The notes beneath the pieces are model-generated. The model was not told the origin of the DNA. It did not search any database and saw only the letters and a list, made by a program, of their open reading frames with translations. From Fimadaptatus sp948467645 (lineage in GTDB: Bacteria; Bacillota; Clostridia; Christensenellales; Aristaeellaceae), in assembly GCA_948467645.1 (NCBI GenBank), contig CAOKFD010000006.1, forward strand, positions 1 to 64,000: a DNA stretch of 64,000 nucleotides, read 5' to 3'. Position 1 is the first letter of the stretch; each line of letters opens with the position of its first letter. The position numbers and the translations under genes are program-made. This document shows, in pieces, positions 1 to 8,833 of the stretch.

Positions 1-451
1 AGTTCTCCGGCTCCTCGTCGCGCAGCCATAGAATCTTGCCGCCGGTGTAGCCGGTTAGCATACGATTGTTAGTCAGCTTTACCAGCTCGTCCAACCCGCC
101 CGCCTTTTCGGTTATCCAGTCGCACTGCTTTTGCGTGCGCTGGTCGCACCACAGCATTGCGGGACGAATTACCTGCATGTCCTTGTCCAGTGCAACCAGA
201 CCGTGCATCTGACCCGACAGGCTCAGACCCGCGATCTCGTTTGCGGGCAGCGCGGCCTTTGCGATAATTGCACGCACCGACTTGACCACCGCGTCCCACC
301 AGTCCTCGGGGCGCTGTTCCGCCCAGCCTGGCTTGGGGGTGTACAGCGGGTATTCCTCGGTGCGCGACGCGATCACTCGCCCGTTTTCGTCCGCAATTAT
401 GCTCTTCGTGCCCGAAGTGCCTATGTCCACGCCCATCAAATATTTCGGCAT
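1..451 (-). CDS. xylB: Xylulokinase, N-terminal part (cut by window edge)
   Basis: This is the first 150 codons of an FGGY-family carbohydrate kinase; the rest lies left of the window. The family phosphorylates D-xylulose with ATP in the cytoplasm, feeding the pentose phosphate pathway. The N-terminus shows the actin-like phosphate-1 motif VDIGTSGTK, followed by the FGGY segments PGWAEQRPEDWW and LSGQMHGLV; the latter substrate-binding signature favours xylulokinase over glycerol or gluconate kinases. The ATG at 451 follows a GGGAGG site by about six bases. A promoter-like sequence lies just upstream and the gene is transcribed away from holA. Without the C-terminal half the exact sugar is not certain. 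Confidence 0.85.
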   Translation of the reverse strand, partial: MPKYLMGVDIGTSGTKSIIADENGRVIASRTEEYPLYTPKPGWAEQRPEDWWDAVVKSVRAIIAKAALPANEIAGLSLSGQMHGLVALDKDMQVIRPAMLWCDQRTQKQCDWITEKAGGLDELVKLTNNRMLTGYTGGKILWLRDEEPEN

Positions 452-507
452 AAGTTTTCCTCCCGGATATAATTGTCATAATCGGTTGACGATCACATTA
501 TGATACC

Positions 508-536
508 ATATTATAACGTATAGTTGATTTTGTCAA
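508..536 (-). promoter_or_regulatory. Putative sigma-A promoter of the xylulokinase gene
   Basis: On the minus strand TTGACA (536-531) is followed after 17 bases by TAATAT (513-508); a TATAAT overlaps it with a 15-base spacer. It lies about 60 bases upstream of the kinase start and is the only promoter-like sequence in the holA-xylB gap. Confidence 0.55.
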
Positions 537-551
537 TGTGCATTGTCTGCG

Positions 552-1565
552 TCACGAATTGAGCCAGTTGAGCATCAGCCGCCCCAGCGCTTCCTCATCG
601 CTCATCGCGCCGCTCTTTATCGCGTACTCCGCGTCCACGCAGTCGCGATAGGCGCGCTCCAGCCGTTCCTCGGTAAACGCGCCCAACTGCCTGCGCGTGT
701 TTCTCAGGCCGTAGGGGTTTATGCCTAACGCCTTTATGATTTCGTCGTCGCGCACGCGCTTTGCCTGCATCAGCTTTATGTGAGCCATGAAGCGCATTTG
801 GCGCGTTATCATCGCCAGCACGCGCACGTCGTCCTCGCCGCCGTCGTGCATTATTGCAAGTCTGCGGTATGCGCCCGCGCCGTTGTGCGCAACCAGATCG
901 TCTATCAACTGGAATATCGTGCATTCCAGCGTGGGCGTGACTACATCAAGGTCTTCGGGCAGTATTTCGCCGCGCTCGCCCGCGTGCGCAATCAGCTTGT
1001 CGGCCTCGCCGTCCAACCTCGTCAGGTCTGTGCCCGCGCGGAACTTAAGCTGATCGGCCACGTCGCGCGATATGCTCTTGCCCGCGCGCTTGAAGCGGGA
1101 GCTAAGCCATGTGTACAGCTCCCGGTCGTCCAGCGGCGAAAACTCTACCACGTATGCCGACTTAGCCGCAGAAAACGCCTTAAACAGCGCCTTGCGCCCA
1201 TCGGCCGCGCCGCGCATGTACATGACCAGACAGCAGGTTTCGGGCAGCCTGTTCAGGTATTCAGCGAGGCGTTCGCTTTCTTCCTTTTCGCCCTTGCTCT
1301 GGCCGGACATCAGCGGCGCGTAATCGCGCACCACGACCAGACGGCGCTCGGCCATCATGGGCAGGGTTTCACACGCGGCTATTATATCGTCGGCGGTTTT
1401 GCCCTCCAGTATGTTTTCGTTAAGGGCTTCCAGTCCCTCGGGCAGCAGCTTTTGTTCCAGCCTGCGCAGTGCCTCGCGCTTTACGAAGTTTTCCTCGCCG
1501 GTAAAGAGATACCCGCGCGCGGCGTAGCCCGCCTTGAGCTTATCAAAAAATTCAGTGTGGTTCAT
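552..1565 (-). CDS. holA: DNA polymerase III delta subunit
   Basis: A 337-residue clamp-loader delta subunit, which opens the beta sliding clamp during replication. The protein follows the family plan: an N-terminal AAA+-like fold starting GYLFTGEENFVKREAL, the segment LEALNENILEGKTADDIIAACETLP (given here only as a landmark, residues about 45-70), and a C-terminal helical domain ending in LMLNWL. It lacks functional Walker motifs, as is normal for delta. The ATG at 1565 has a GCGGAGG site five to six bases upstream and is preferred over an in-frame start eight codons earlier. It lies 49 bases downstream of comEC on the same strand, a common arrangement in Bacillota, so the two are probably cotranscribed. 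Confidence 0.9.
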   Translation of the reverse strand: MNHTEFFDKLKAGYAARGYLFTGEENFVKREALRRLEQKLLPEGLEALNENILEGKTADDIIAACETLPMMAERRLVVVRDYAPLMSGQSKGEKEESERLAEYLNRLPETCCLVMYMRGAADGRKALFKAFSAAKSAYVVEFSPLDDRELYTWLSSRFKRAGKSISRDVADQLKFRAGTDLTRLDGEADKLIAHAGERGEILPEDLDVVTPTLECTIFQLIDDLVAHNGAGAYRRLAIMHDGGEDDVRVLAMITRQMRFMAHIKLMQAKRVRDDEIIKALGINPYGLRNTRRQLGAFTEERLERAYRDCVDAEYAIKSGAMSDEEALGRLMLNWLNS

Positions 1566-1614
1566 ATTTCCTCCGCTGGTTATGCGCATGGCCGCTTAAA
1601 GTCCCGCGTGTGAA

Positions 1615-4104
1615 TCAGCTTTGCGTATTCAGGTAGGTGCTTGCCGTGATTTCGCCATCGGGCGATATGTGGACAGTTATGTCGCCGCCCTCCGCCGTGG
1701 TAAGCACCTGAGCGGCGATATAGTTAAGGCGGTCGAGCAGCGCTTGCTTTGGCAGACCGTATGAGTTGTGCGCCGCAACCGATATGAGCGCCAGCTTGGG
1801 ATTGGCCGCGCACAAAAAGTCCAGCGACGACGAACCCGCACTGCCGTGATGCGCAACCTTCAACACGTCGCATTCGGACACGTCAAAGTCCTCGCCCGCT
1901 TCCGTAAGATCTCCGGTTATGAGTATCGTTCGCCCCGCGTACTCGGCGCGTATTACCAGCGAATAGTCGTTTGCATTGTCGAAGTCTCTGGCTGCGCTCG
2001 GATGGAGCACGCTCAATTTAAGGTCGCCGCGCGTGCTTATCTCGTCGCCCGCGCGCAGGTAGACGAACCCCACGCCCGACTGTTTTAGCCTTGACAGCGC
2101 TTCGAGCATCTCATCATCCGCGCCGTGCTCGGCGTTTTCGGGCAAGTAGATTTGCTTTATGCGCGACATCTGTACCAGCTCCTCCAGCGCGCCCGCATGG
2201 TCGGAGTGCAGGTGCGTGACTATCACAGCGTTTACGCGCAGGCCACGGCGGCGTATGTAGTCGGGCAAGGCAGAGTCTTCTTCGCCCACGTCGATCACTA
2301 TCGCGTTCGCGCCGTCGGTGAACAGCGTGCCGTCGCCCTGCCCCACGTCCACCATCACATAGTCCATCCCTTCGCCGGGTAATGGCGGCAGAAGCAGCAC
2401 TACCACGAGCAGCGCCGCCGCAAACGCGCACACCACGCGCCACGCCCGCGCAAGCGGCCTGTACCGCGACGCCCACAGCAGCAGCGGCACAAACGCCAGC
2501 AGCCACCAACTGTCTATCGCACGCATGTATACCACGCCGAAGTCCAGCCCCGCCGTCCATGCGGCCACGCCCTCTATCGCCTGAGCGCATAATTTCGCGA
2601 TGCATGCGGCAATCCGCGCGATATGCGGCGCGAACCCGTGCAGCAGCGCCGTCGCCCAACCCGCGCACAATACGCCCATGCCCGCGGCTATGCCTACCGA
2701 GGATGTTATCAGGCTGAGCAGGTTCATCCGGCCAAAGTACGCGCTGGTTAGCGGGATAAGACCCACGTTAACGCATACGGACAGCGCAAGGCTGTTTATC
2801 AGCCATTCGCCCGCGAAGTTCACAAAGCGTACGCCGCCGCTTGACAATGCACGCAGCAGCTTTTGCTCAGGCTCATGCTCTGGCTTGATTTTGATATGAG
2901 GCAGGTGCGAGCGCAGTCCGGGATACAGCGCGTATATCGCCATGACTGCGCCGAACGTAAGTGCAAAGCCGGTATCCAGCGCCGCGCCGGGCGTAATTGC
3001 GAGTATTACCGTCGCCGCCAGCGCCAGCGCGGACGGCCCGTCGTAACGCAGACCCGCCTGCCGCGTCATGAGCATAACTGCGCCCATTATCGACGCGCGC
3101 ACGACCGACGCGGAAAAGCCGGTTATGCCGCAGTACAATATCAGTACGATCACTATAATGGCGCTGCGCAGCTTGCCGGGCACAATCTGCATAAGAGCGC
3201 CCAGCAGCATTATGATAGCGCTAATGTGCATACCCGACACGGCGAGTATGTGACTGAAGCCCGCGTCGCGAAACATGTCGTACAGCTCATCCGGCATGGA
3301 CGCGCTGTCGCCCAGCATTATGCCTCGCGCCGTTAACGACTGCTCGCCGAATTCGGCATCCAGCGCGTCTGTCACCGATTGCCTTAAATTATAGAACCAG
3401 TTGAGCAATTTCAGCTGCCCAATCGGCTCGAACTGCGCGCCCGCGAGTTTGCCGCTGGCGCACGAGTACACGCCCCGGCGCATCAAATACGCGCGGTAGT
3501 CGAAGCCGCCCTCGCCGCGCGCGCCCTGCGGCATATATGTTTTGCCGAACAGCGACACCTTAGCACCTATCGCAAAGCCGTCCGGGAGCGACATGTCCGG
3601 GGTATCTTCATCCTGAGGCCGATACAACGTCAGGCGCGTTTTACCACCGTATGCCGCGCCGTCGGCAGTCAGCTGATCTACATCAAGGACTATGCGCTCT
3701 TCGTCGCTGCGCACGACGGACACCACGCGGCCGGTTATGTAGCATTCGCCCTCGGGCGGCGCGGCGGGCGCGGTCATGACCTGCGCGCCTAGCGTGCCGC
3801 CCACCAGCAGCACGCATATCAGCAATTGCCACACGCGCGGCCTGTGCAACGCAGCCATTGCAGATGCGAAGACCGCCGCAATACTAGCCGCAATATACCA
3901 GAACATAAGCGGTATCTGTCCGCCAAGTCCGATCAAGTCGCCCGCAAACAGGCACAGCGCACACAGCACCATCGGGCGGCGCAGCCACATCCCGGACAGT
4001 GCGGGGCGGTATGCCGCGTGCCCCGCGTCGAACAGGCGCGGCATGAGCGCCGACTTAATCAGATCGGCGTGCGCCCGGTCAAATCCATGTGTATCGCTGT
4101 GCAT
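1615..4104 (-). CDS. comEC: ComEC/Rec2-type DNA-uptake channel protein
   Basis: An 829-residue polytopic membrane protein that in competent bacteria forms the channel for single-stranded DNA import. It has the usual order: an N-terminal membrane hairpin and soluble DUF4131 region (to about residue 220), the Competence domain with about eight hydrophobic segments (about 225-560, including the conserved stretch FSHILAVSGMHISAI), and a C-terminal metallo-beta-lactamase-fold domain (about 580-829) with the metal-binding motif THLHSDHAGAL. The ATG at 4104 sits five bases after GGAGG and is preferred to an upstream in-frame TTG. Many Clostridia keep comEC without proven transformability, so activity cannot be assumed. 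The gene precedes holA. Confidence 0.9.
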   Translation of the reverse strand: MHSDTHGFDRAHADLIKSALMPRLFDAGHAAYRPALSGMWLRRPMVLCALCLFAGDLIGLGGQIPLMFWYIAASIAAVFASAMAALHRPRVWQLLICVLLVGGTLGAQVMTAPAAPPEGECYITGRVVSVVRSDEERIVLDVDQLTADGAAYGGKTRLTLYRPQDEDTPDMSLPDGFAIGAKVSLFGKTYMPQGARGEGGFDYRAYLMRRGVYSCASGKLAGAQFEPIGQLKLLNWFYNLRQSVTDALDAEFGEQSLTARGIMLGDSASMPDELYDMFRDAGFSHILAVSGMHISAIIMLLGALMQIVPGKLRSAIIVIVLILYCGITGFSASVVRASIMGAVMLMTRQAGLRYDGPSALALAATVILAITPGAALDTGFALTFGAVMAIYALYPGLRSHLPHIKIKPEHEPEQKLLRALSSGGVRFVNFAGEWLINSLALSVCVNVGLIPLTSAYFGRMNLLSLITSSVGIAAGMGVLCAGWATALLHGFAPHIARIAACIAKLCAQAIEGVAAWTAGLDFGVVYMRAIDSWWLLAFVPLLLWASRYRPLARAWRVVCAFAAALLVVVLLLPPLPGEGMDYVMVDVGQGDGTLFTDGANAIVIDVGEEDSALPDYIRRRGLRVNAVIVTHLHSDHAGALEELVQMSRIKQIYLPENAEHGADDEMLEALSRLKQSGVGFVYLRAGDEISTRGDLKLSVLHPSAARDFDNANDYSLVIRAEYAGRTILITGDLTEAGEDFDVSECDVLKVAHHGSAGSSSLDFLCAANPKLALISVAAHNSYGLPKQALLDRLNYIAAQVLTTAEGGDITVHISPDGEITASTYLNTQS

Positions 4105-4177
4105 GGCGGCCTCCAGACTTTTTGCGTGTGCGGATGAATGATGGTGTGTGAGATACTTCTGCTCCAATAAGTACAAC

Positions 4178-4222
4178 GGGCGGCGGGTTGCTCACGCACA
4201 TCCGCGCCATAACCCGCCGCCC
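4178..4222 (-). terminator. Perfect 12-bp hairpin between plsY and comEC
   Basis: GGGCGGCGGGTT (4178-4189) and AACCCGCCGCCC (4211-4222) are perfectly complementary around a 21-base loop. It lies between the end of plsY (4242) and the comEC start (4104), both on the minus strand, so it can end the der-plsY transcript or attenuate comEC. The sequence after it on the minus strand is only modestly T-rich (TTGTACTTATT), so strict terminator function is uncertain. Confidence 0.5.
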
Positions 4223-4241
4223 CGGCATATAATCAATGCAG

Positions 4242-4865
4242 TTACTTTTTCTTTTTCCAGCGTTCTATCTTCTTAAAGTCCAGCGAATTTTCGTTGTGCT
4301 TTATCAGTCTCGATATATTTGCGCGGTGCTGGAATATCGCCATCGCCGCAACGATTACCGAGAACACGAATACCGGCGTGTTGCTGAGCATCGTCTGGAA
4401 AATATTGATTATCGCGTAGGTCGCCGCCGCGCATATCGAGCCGATCGAAACCGTCTTGGTAAAGTACAGCGCAATCGCCATCACCAGCAGCAGCCACGGC
4501 GCGTCATACGGCTGCAGCACCAGTATTACGCCGAACGAGGTCGATATGCCCTTGCCGCCCTTAAAGCCAAACGCCGCGGGCCAGTTATGGCCGATGATCG
4601 AGGCGATGCCGCCGCAGATTATGCCGGTCTGGCCGCACAGCCACATGCCGATCAGCGCCGCAATCACGCCCTTGAGCGCGTCACCCACGAAGGTAAGCAG
4701 GCTGGGCATCCAGCCCAGCGTGCGCAGTACGTTGGTCGCGCCCGCATTGCCGCTGCCCGCATCGCGGATGTCCATGCCGCTGCCCAGCTTGGATATTATA
4801 AGACCTGTGGAAACGTTGCCCAGAGCATAGCCTATGACTATTGAAAGTATGATTTTAAGCGCCAT
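4242..4865 (-). CDS. plsY: Glycerol-3-phosphate acyltransferase PlsY
   Basis: A 207-residue integral membrane enzyme that transfers the acyl group from acyl-phosphate to glycerol-3-phosphate, the first step of phospholipid synthesis in most Gram-positive bacteria. Family motifs are visible: the glycine- and asparagine-rich GSGNAGATNVLRTLG near residue 40, GHNWPAAFGFKGGKGIST near residue 95, and a basic C-terminal tail. About five hydrophobic segments fit the family topology. The ATG at 4865 follows an AGGAG site and starts one base after the der stop codon, so translation is probably coupled to der, its usual clostridial neighbour. Confidence 0.94.
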   Translation of the reverse strand: MALKIILSIVIGYALGNVSTGLIISKLGSGMDIRDAGSGNAGATNVLRTLGWMPSLLTFVGDALKGVIAALIGMWLCGQTGIICGGIASIIGHNWPAAFGFKGGKGISTSFGVILVLQPYDAPWLLLVMAIALYFTKTVSIGSICAAATYAIINIFQTMLSNTPVFVFSVIVAAMAIFQHRANISRLIKHNENSLDFKKIERWKKKK

Positions 4866-4866
4866 T

Positions 4867-6195
4867 TCAGTTCTCCTCTTTCTTACGCTCGCGCAGTACA
4901 AACTTGATCGGAGTGCCCTCGAATCCGAACGACTTTCTAAAGAAGTTCTCAAGGTAGCGCTCGTAGGAATAGTGCATAAGCGTCTGATCGTTTACGAACA
5001 TGACAAACAGCGGCGGGCGCGTGCCCTGCTGCGTGGCGTAGAATATCTTGAGACGGCGGCCGTTCTGGGACGGCGGCTGCTGGGCCGCCAGCGCGTCGGC
5101 CAGCACGTCGTTAAGCAGACCCGTGGTTATGCGGCGCGTAGCCTGATCGAACGCGGCGGTCACTGCCTCGACCAGCTTGGGAAGTCTCTGGCCGGTCAGC
5201 GCGGACACGAATATTACCGGCGCATAGTCCATGAACTTGAGGTCTTCTATGACCTGCTTGCGGAACTTTTCCAGCGTGCCGGTGTCCTTTTCGATCAAGT
5301 CCCACTTGTTCACGACCACTATCGCGGCCTTGCCCTGTTCGTGGACATAGCCCGCTATCTTGGTGTCCTGCTCGGTCACGCCGTCCTGCGCGTTGATTAC
5401 TATCAGCGCCACGTCGCAGCGGTCTATCGCGGCGAAGGAGCGGATTACGCTGTACCGCTCGACAGTCGCGTCCTCGATGGCCTTTTTGCGGCGAATGCCC
5501 GCAGTGTCGATTATAACGAACCTGCGGCCGTCCTGCTCGAAGCCGGTGTCGATTGCGTCGCGCGTGGTGCCCGCGATGTCGCTGACCATTACGCGCTCCT
5601 GGCCAAGTATGCGGTTGACTATGGAGGACTTGCCCACGTTCGGGCGGCCTACCACGGCGATTTTTACCGTGTCGTCATCCTCTTTATCGGAGCCGGTTTG
5701 AGGCATTTCCTTAACGACTTCCTCCAGCAGATCGCCGAAGTTCATCAGGTTTACCGATGAAATCGCAATCGGATCGCCCAGACCCAGCTCATAGAACTCA
5801 TATACATTATCGTAGCTGTCCATGGAATCGACCTTGTTTACGACAAGTATTATGGGCTTGGAGCTTTTGCGCAGCATGGTAGCCACGTCCTTGTCGTCAT
5901 CGGTCAGACCCTGCTTGCCGTCCACGAAAAACAGTATCATGTCGCAGGTTTCAATCGCAATTTCGGCCTGAGCGCGCATCTGCTTGAGCAGCGGATCGTC
6001 GCTGTTGGGGTCGATACCGCCGGTATCTATCAGCGTAAAGGCATGGTTCTGCCATTCACAGTCGGCATACACGCGGTCGCGCGTAACGCCGGGCGTGTCC
6101 TCGACGATTGATATGCGCCTGCCCGCCATCTTATTAAAGAACGTGGACTTGCCGACGTTGGGTCGGCCCACGATTGCCACAAGTGGTTTAGCCAT
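4867..6195 (-). CDS. der: Ribosome-assembly GTPase Der (EngA)
   Basis: A 442-residue double GTPase required for maturation of the 50S ribosomal subunit. Two tandem G domains are evident: the first opens with VGRPNVGKSTFFN and has DTGGID and NKVD motifs; the second, near residue 180, repeats VGRPNVGKSSIVN with DTAGIRRK and NKWD. A C-terminal KH-like domain follows (about residues 350-442). Length and order match the family. The start ATG overlaps the stop of the upstream DUF512 gene by eight bases, and plsY follows after one base, so the three form a tightly coupled operon. Confidence 0.96.
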   Translation of the reverse strand: MAKPLVAIVGRPNVGKSTFFNKMAGRRISIVEDTPGVTRDRVYADCEWQNHAFTLIDTGGIDPNSDDPLLKQMRAQAEIAIETCDMILFFVDGKQGLTDDDKDVATMLRKSSKPIILVVNKVDSMDSYDNVYEFYELGLGDPIAISSVNLMNFGDLLEEVVKEMPQTGSDKEDDDTVKIAVVGRPNVGKSSIVNRILGQERVMVSDIAGTTRDAIDTGFEQDGRRFVIIDTAGIRRKKAIEDATVERYSVIRSFAAIDRCDVALIVINAQDGVTEQDTKIAGYVHEQGKAAIVVVNKWDLIEKDTGTLEKFRKQVIEDLKFMDYAPVIFVSALTGQRLPKLVEAVTAAFDQATRRITTGLLNDVLADALAAQQPPSQNGRRLKIFYATQQGTRPPLFVMFVNDQTLMHYSYERYLENFFRKSFGFEGTPIKFVLRERKKEEN

Positions 6196-7504
6196 TCAAA
6201 TCCTCCCCTGCAAGCGCCTTGACCAGCTCCTCGCCGTCGGTATACACGGGCGTAACCGGGCAGCCCAGCCGCTTTTCCAATTCTGTTCTGGGTACATTAT
6301 CCAAAAAGACGTCGCCGCCGTCGCGCAGCATTACGCGCGGTATAAGCACCTCGTCCACCTTCAGATCGCCGTATTGCTTGATTATGTCGCCGCCGGTCAC
6401 AAGTCCGGCCACGGTGACGCTCGGGCCAAAGAAATCATTGCGCACAGCGTGCACGCTTACATCCACACCCTCAAATTTATATGTATCCACGAGATACTGC
6501 ATCTCGTTTTTCGCCGATACGCCGGTGATTATCGCGACGCGGCGCGCCTTTGGCTTTTTGCCCGACTGCATGTATTCATCATACGCGCGGCGCACGCCCT
6601 CGCGCTGGAAGCGGATCAAGCCTATGCCATTGTCTATCTGCGGATAGTCCTCGTATTCCTCATCGGGCGGTACGTCACGCTCGGCCAGTACGTAAAACTC
6701 GTCCGCCGCAAACACCAGCGCCGTACCCAGCGTCCTGCGGAATTCCTTCTGCCACTTCTCCACTTCGTCCAGCAGCTTATTGGCCGTCTCGCGGTCGTAC
6801 AGCTTCAGATTGCAAAGTCCTGCGCGATGCCCAGTCAGTCCCACCGGCACCAGCGCCAGCGTTATGCACGCCGGATACAGCGCCGCCATGTCGCGCACTG
6901 TCTTTTCCAGCACCGGCCCGTCGTTTATGCCGGGGCACAGCACCGCCTGGCCGTGAAACTGTATGCCGCCCGCGGCCAGTTTATTCAGCTGATCCATCAG
7001 ATTCGCGCCCCTGGGCTGGCCCAGCAGCTTTGCCCGGAGCGGGCCATCGGTCGCGTGCACCGATATGTACAGCGGGCTGGCGTGGCGGCTGATTATGCGG
7101 TCAAGTTCGCGATCGCCCACGTTGGTCATTGTGACGTAGTTGCCCATCATCAGCGACATGCGCCAGTCGTCGTCTTTGACGTACAGCGATGAGCGCATAT
7201 CCTTGGGAAGCTGGTCAACGAAGCAGAACAGGCACTTGTTGGCGCACAGTCGCGTGCTGCCCAGCATGTCGCCCTCGAAGTCTGCGCCCAGCTCCTCGTC
7301 CATATCCTTGTCGCATTCGACTTCGTACACCTCGCCCGTGCGGTCGCGCACGGTAAGCACCAGATCTTCGCAGCTCATCAGCTGCTGATAATCAATCAGG
7401 TCGATGAGCTTTTCGCCGTTTATTTCCAGCAGCTCGTCGCCCTTGCGCAGACCCAGTTCGTCAGCAAGACCGCCGCGCTCCACCTTTGCGATTTTAAAGC
7501 CCAT
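6188..7504 (-). CDS. DUF512/PDZ radical-SAM-like protein
   Basis: A 438-residue protein of the DUF512 family, typical of Clostridia and often encoded next to der as here. It starts with a short PDZ-like domain (residues about 1-60, GDELLEINGEKL). A cysteine cluster CANKCLFCF near residue 85 resembles the CxxxCxxC iron-sulfur motif of radical SAM enzymes, and the DUF512 region makes up the C-terminal half. The reaction is not known; radical SAM chemistry is inferred from the motif. The ATG at 7504 follows GGAGG by five bases and is preferred to an in-frame start 20 codons upstream that would extend into non-conserved sequence. It heads the DUF512-der-plsY operon. Confidence 0.85.
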   Translation of the reverse strand: MGFKIAKVERGGLADELGLRKGDELLEINGEKLIDLIDYQQLMSCEDLVLTVRDRTGEVYEVECDKDMDEELGADFEGDMLGSTRLCANKCLFCFVDQLPKDMRSSLYVKDDDWRMSLMMGNYVTMTNVGDRELDRIISRHASPLYISVHATDGPLRAKLLGQPRGANLMDQLNKLAAGGIQFHGQAVLCPGINDGPVLEKTVRDMAALYPACITLALVPVGLTGHRAGLCNLKLYDRETANKLLDEVEKWQKEFRRTLGTALVFAADEFYVLAERDVPPDEEYEDYPQIDNGIGLIRFQREGVRRAYDEYMQSGKKPKARRVAIITGVSAKNEMQYLVDTYKFEGVDVSVHAVRNDFFGPSVTVAGLVTGGDIIKQYGDLKVDEVLIPRVMLRDGGDVFLDNVPRTELEKRLGCPVTPVYTDGEELVKALAGEDLNG

Positions 7505-7629
7505 ATTTTCCTCCACATACGGATTGTACCTGATAATTATCCACCCTGCGCCGCGATATGTCAAGTCAATTACGGTTACGCGAAAGTGGCATTGCGTGTG
7601 CGATAGTACGCATTTTTGTCTTAAAATGC

Positions 7630-7664
7630 AATCGCGCCCGCCTGTGCATAAGGCGTGCGCGATT
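7630..7664 (-). terminator. Hairpin after spoIIP
   Basis: Arms AATCGCGCCCGCCT (7630-7643) and AGGCGTGCGCGATT (7651-7664) pair over 14 positions with one mismatch around a seven-base loop. It sits 12 bases beyond the spoIIP stop on the minus strand and is followed by GCATTTTAAG, so it likely ends the spoIIP operon. Confidence 0.6.
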
Positions 7665-7675
7665 ATAAGCCATAT

Positions 7676-8833
7676 TTACTTTTCGCGCTCGCCGCGCTTT
7701 TTGCCCAGCAAGCCGCCGGTCGTTTCGCTCGCGCCGCGCTTTACCTTGTTCCACATGCCCGAAAAGCTGCCGGTCGTTATAAGGCCGTATCCGACTATCG
7801 CGGCCAGCGCTATGCCGACCACCCAGAGTATGCCCCACGCCGCGCCGCTGCCTCCGGCTTCGGCGGTAGTTTCGGATCCTGCGGCATCCGCATCAGCGTT
7901 CGCCGCGCCTTCTGCCTTGGCAGTCGAACCGAACAGCACGCGTTCCAGCACGTCGGCCATGTAGGCGGTCGACTTTATCGCGCGCTCCTTCTTAATGGTG
8001 TGCGTGCCGAATTCAAGCAGTATCGCGCGCGGCGCAAGCTCCTGATTGTAGTCTCCCTTTCCTATATATATGTCCTTTATCAGGTCGGGATACATCTCGT
8101 CGGCGGCGGCCTTGATCTGCTTGGCGAACTTGCGGTTGGCGTCGGCGTTGGGATTGGACTTACCCACCAGCAGGCGCACCTTGGTCGCGTCCTCGTCCTC
8201 GATCTTCTGGACGTACTCGTCGGGGTCGGGTATGCCGTCGCGGTGTATGTCCAGCAGCGCCGCGGGCTGGGACTTGAGCAGCCGCGCCGCCGTGGAGCGC
8301 GAACGCCGGTAAGCGCCCGCGTCGTGCGGCAGGTGCGTGGTCGTGTCCAGCTCCACCTCTATGCCGCGCTCCTCCAGCGCTTTTTTGAGCGCCTCATCCA
8401 CATCGTATATGCCCGCATCCTTCTCCTTGGACTCGGCGCCGTCGGTGGGAATGTACGATTCGTCCGAATGCGTCGAATATATGCCTATCAATCGCTTTGA
8501 TTCCTGCGCGACCGTCGCGACGGCTTCATTGTCCGGCTCGATCAGCGATTCCTGACCTATGTACTGCGCCACGGCGGTGCGCTTGCTGTCGTCAACCTCG
8601 ATTATTCTGTACAGGCGGTTGTCGGACGAAATGTACTCGTCGTCTAAATAGACGCGACCATATATGCTGGTCAGGTATTGGCCATCCTCATCATATATAG
8701 TCCAAACATTTTCGTCCGCATCGGCTTCGGGCGCTTGTGTTGAGACAGATTGCGCTGCCTCCGCGCGCGCCGTTACCGGCAGAGTCAGCATGAGTGCCAG
8801 CATTAGCGTCAGTACGCAAATCAGCTTCTTCAT
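7676..8833 (-). CDS. spoIIP: Stage II sporulation protein P (peptidoglycan hydrolase)
   Basis: A 385-residue SpoIIP-family amidase/endopeptidase; with SpoIID and SpoIIM it thins septal peptidoglycan so that the mother-cell membrane can engulf the forespore. Motifs of the catalytic domain are present: YSTHSDESY near residue 120, LLDIHRDG near 190 and a PRAILLEFGTH block near 270. It has an N-terminal signal peptide (residues 1-24, ending ARA) and a hydrophobic segment near the C-terminus (about 335-358) followed by a basic tail. This differs from the usual single N-terminal anchor of the Bacillus protein. The start overlaps the stop of the upstream membrane-protein gene (ATGA), so the two are coupled. 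Confidence 0.9.
   Translation of the reverse strand: MKKLICVLTLMLALMLTLPVTARAEAAQSVSTQAPEADADENVWTIYDEDGQYLTSIYGRVYLDDEYISSDNRLYRIIEVDDSKRTAVAQYIGQESLIEPDNEAVATVAQESKRLIGIYSTHSDESYIPTDGAESKEKDAGIYDVDEALKKALEERGIEVELDTTTHLPHDAGAYRRSRSTAARLLKSQPAALLDIHRDGIPDPDEYVQKIEDEDATKVRLLVGKSNPNADANRKFAKQIKAAADEMYPDLIKDIYIGKGDYNQELAPRAILLEFGTHTIKKERAIKSTAYMADVLERVLFGSTAKAEGAANADADAAGSETTAEAGGSGAAWGILWVVGIALAAIVGYGLITTGSFSGMWNKVKRGASETTGGLLGKKRGEREK

Noticed and set aside
780..1613. Long plus-strand ORF opposite holA, and similar long ORFs opposite comEC, der, the kinases and the coiled-coil gene
   Set aside because: They have no ribosome sites, low-complexity composition typical of antisense frames in GC-rich genes, and lie wholly across well-supported genes.
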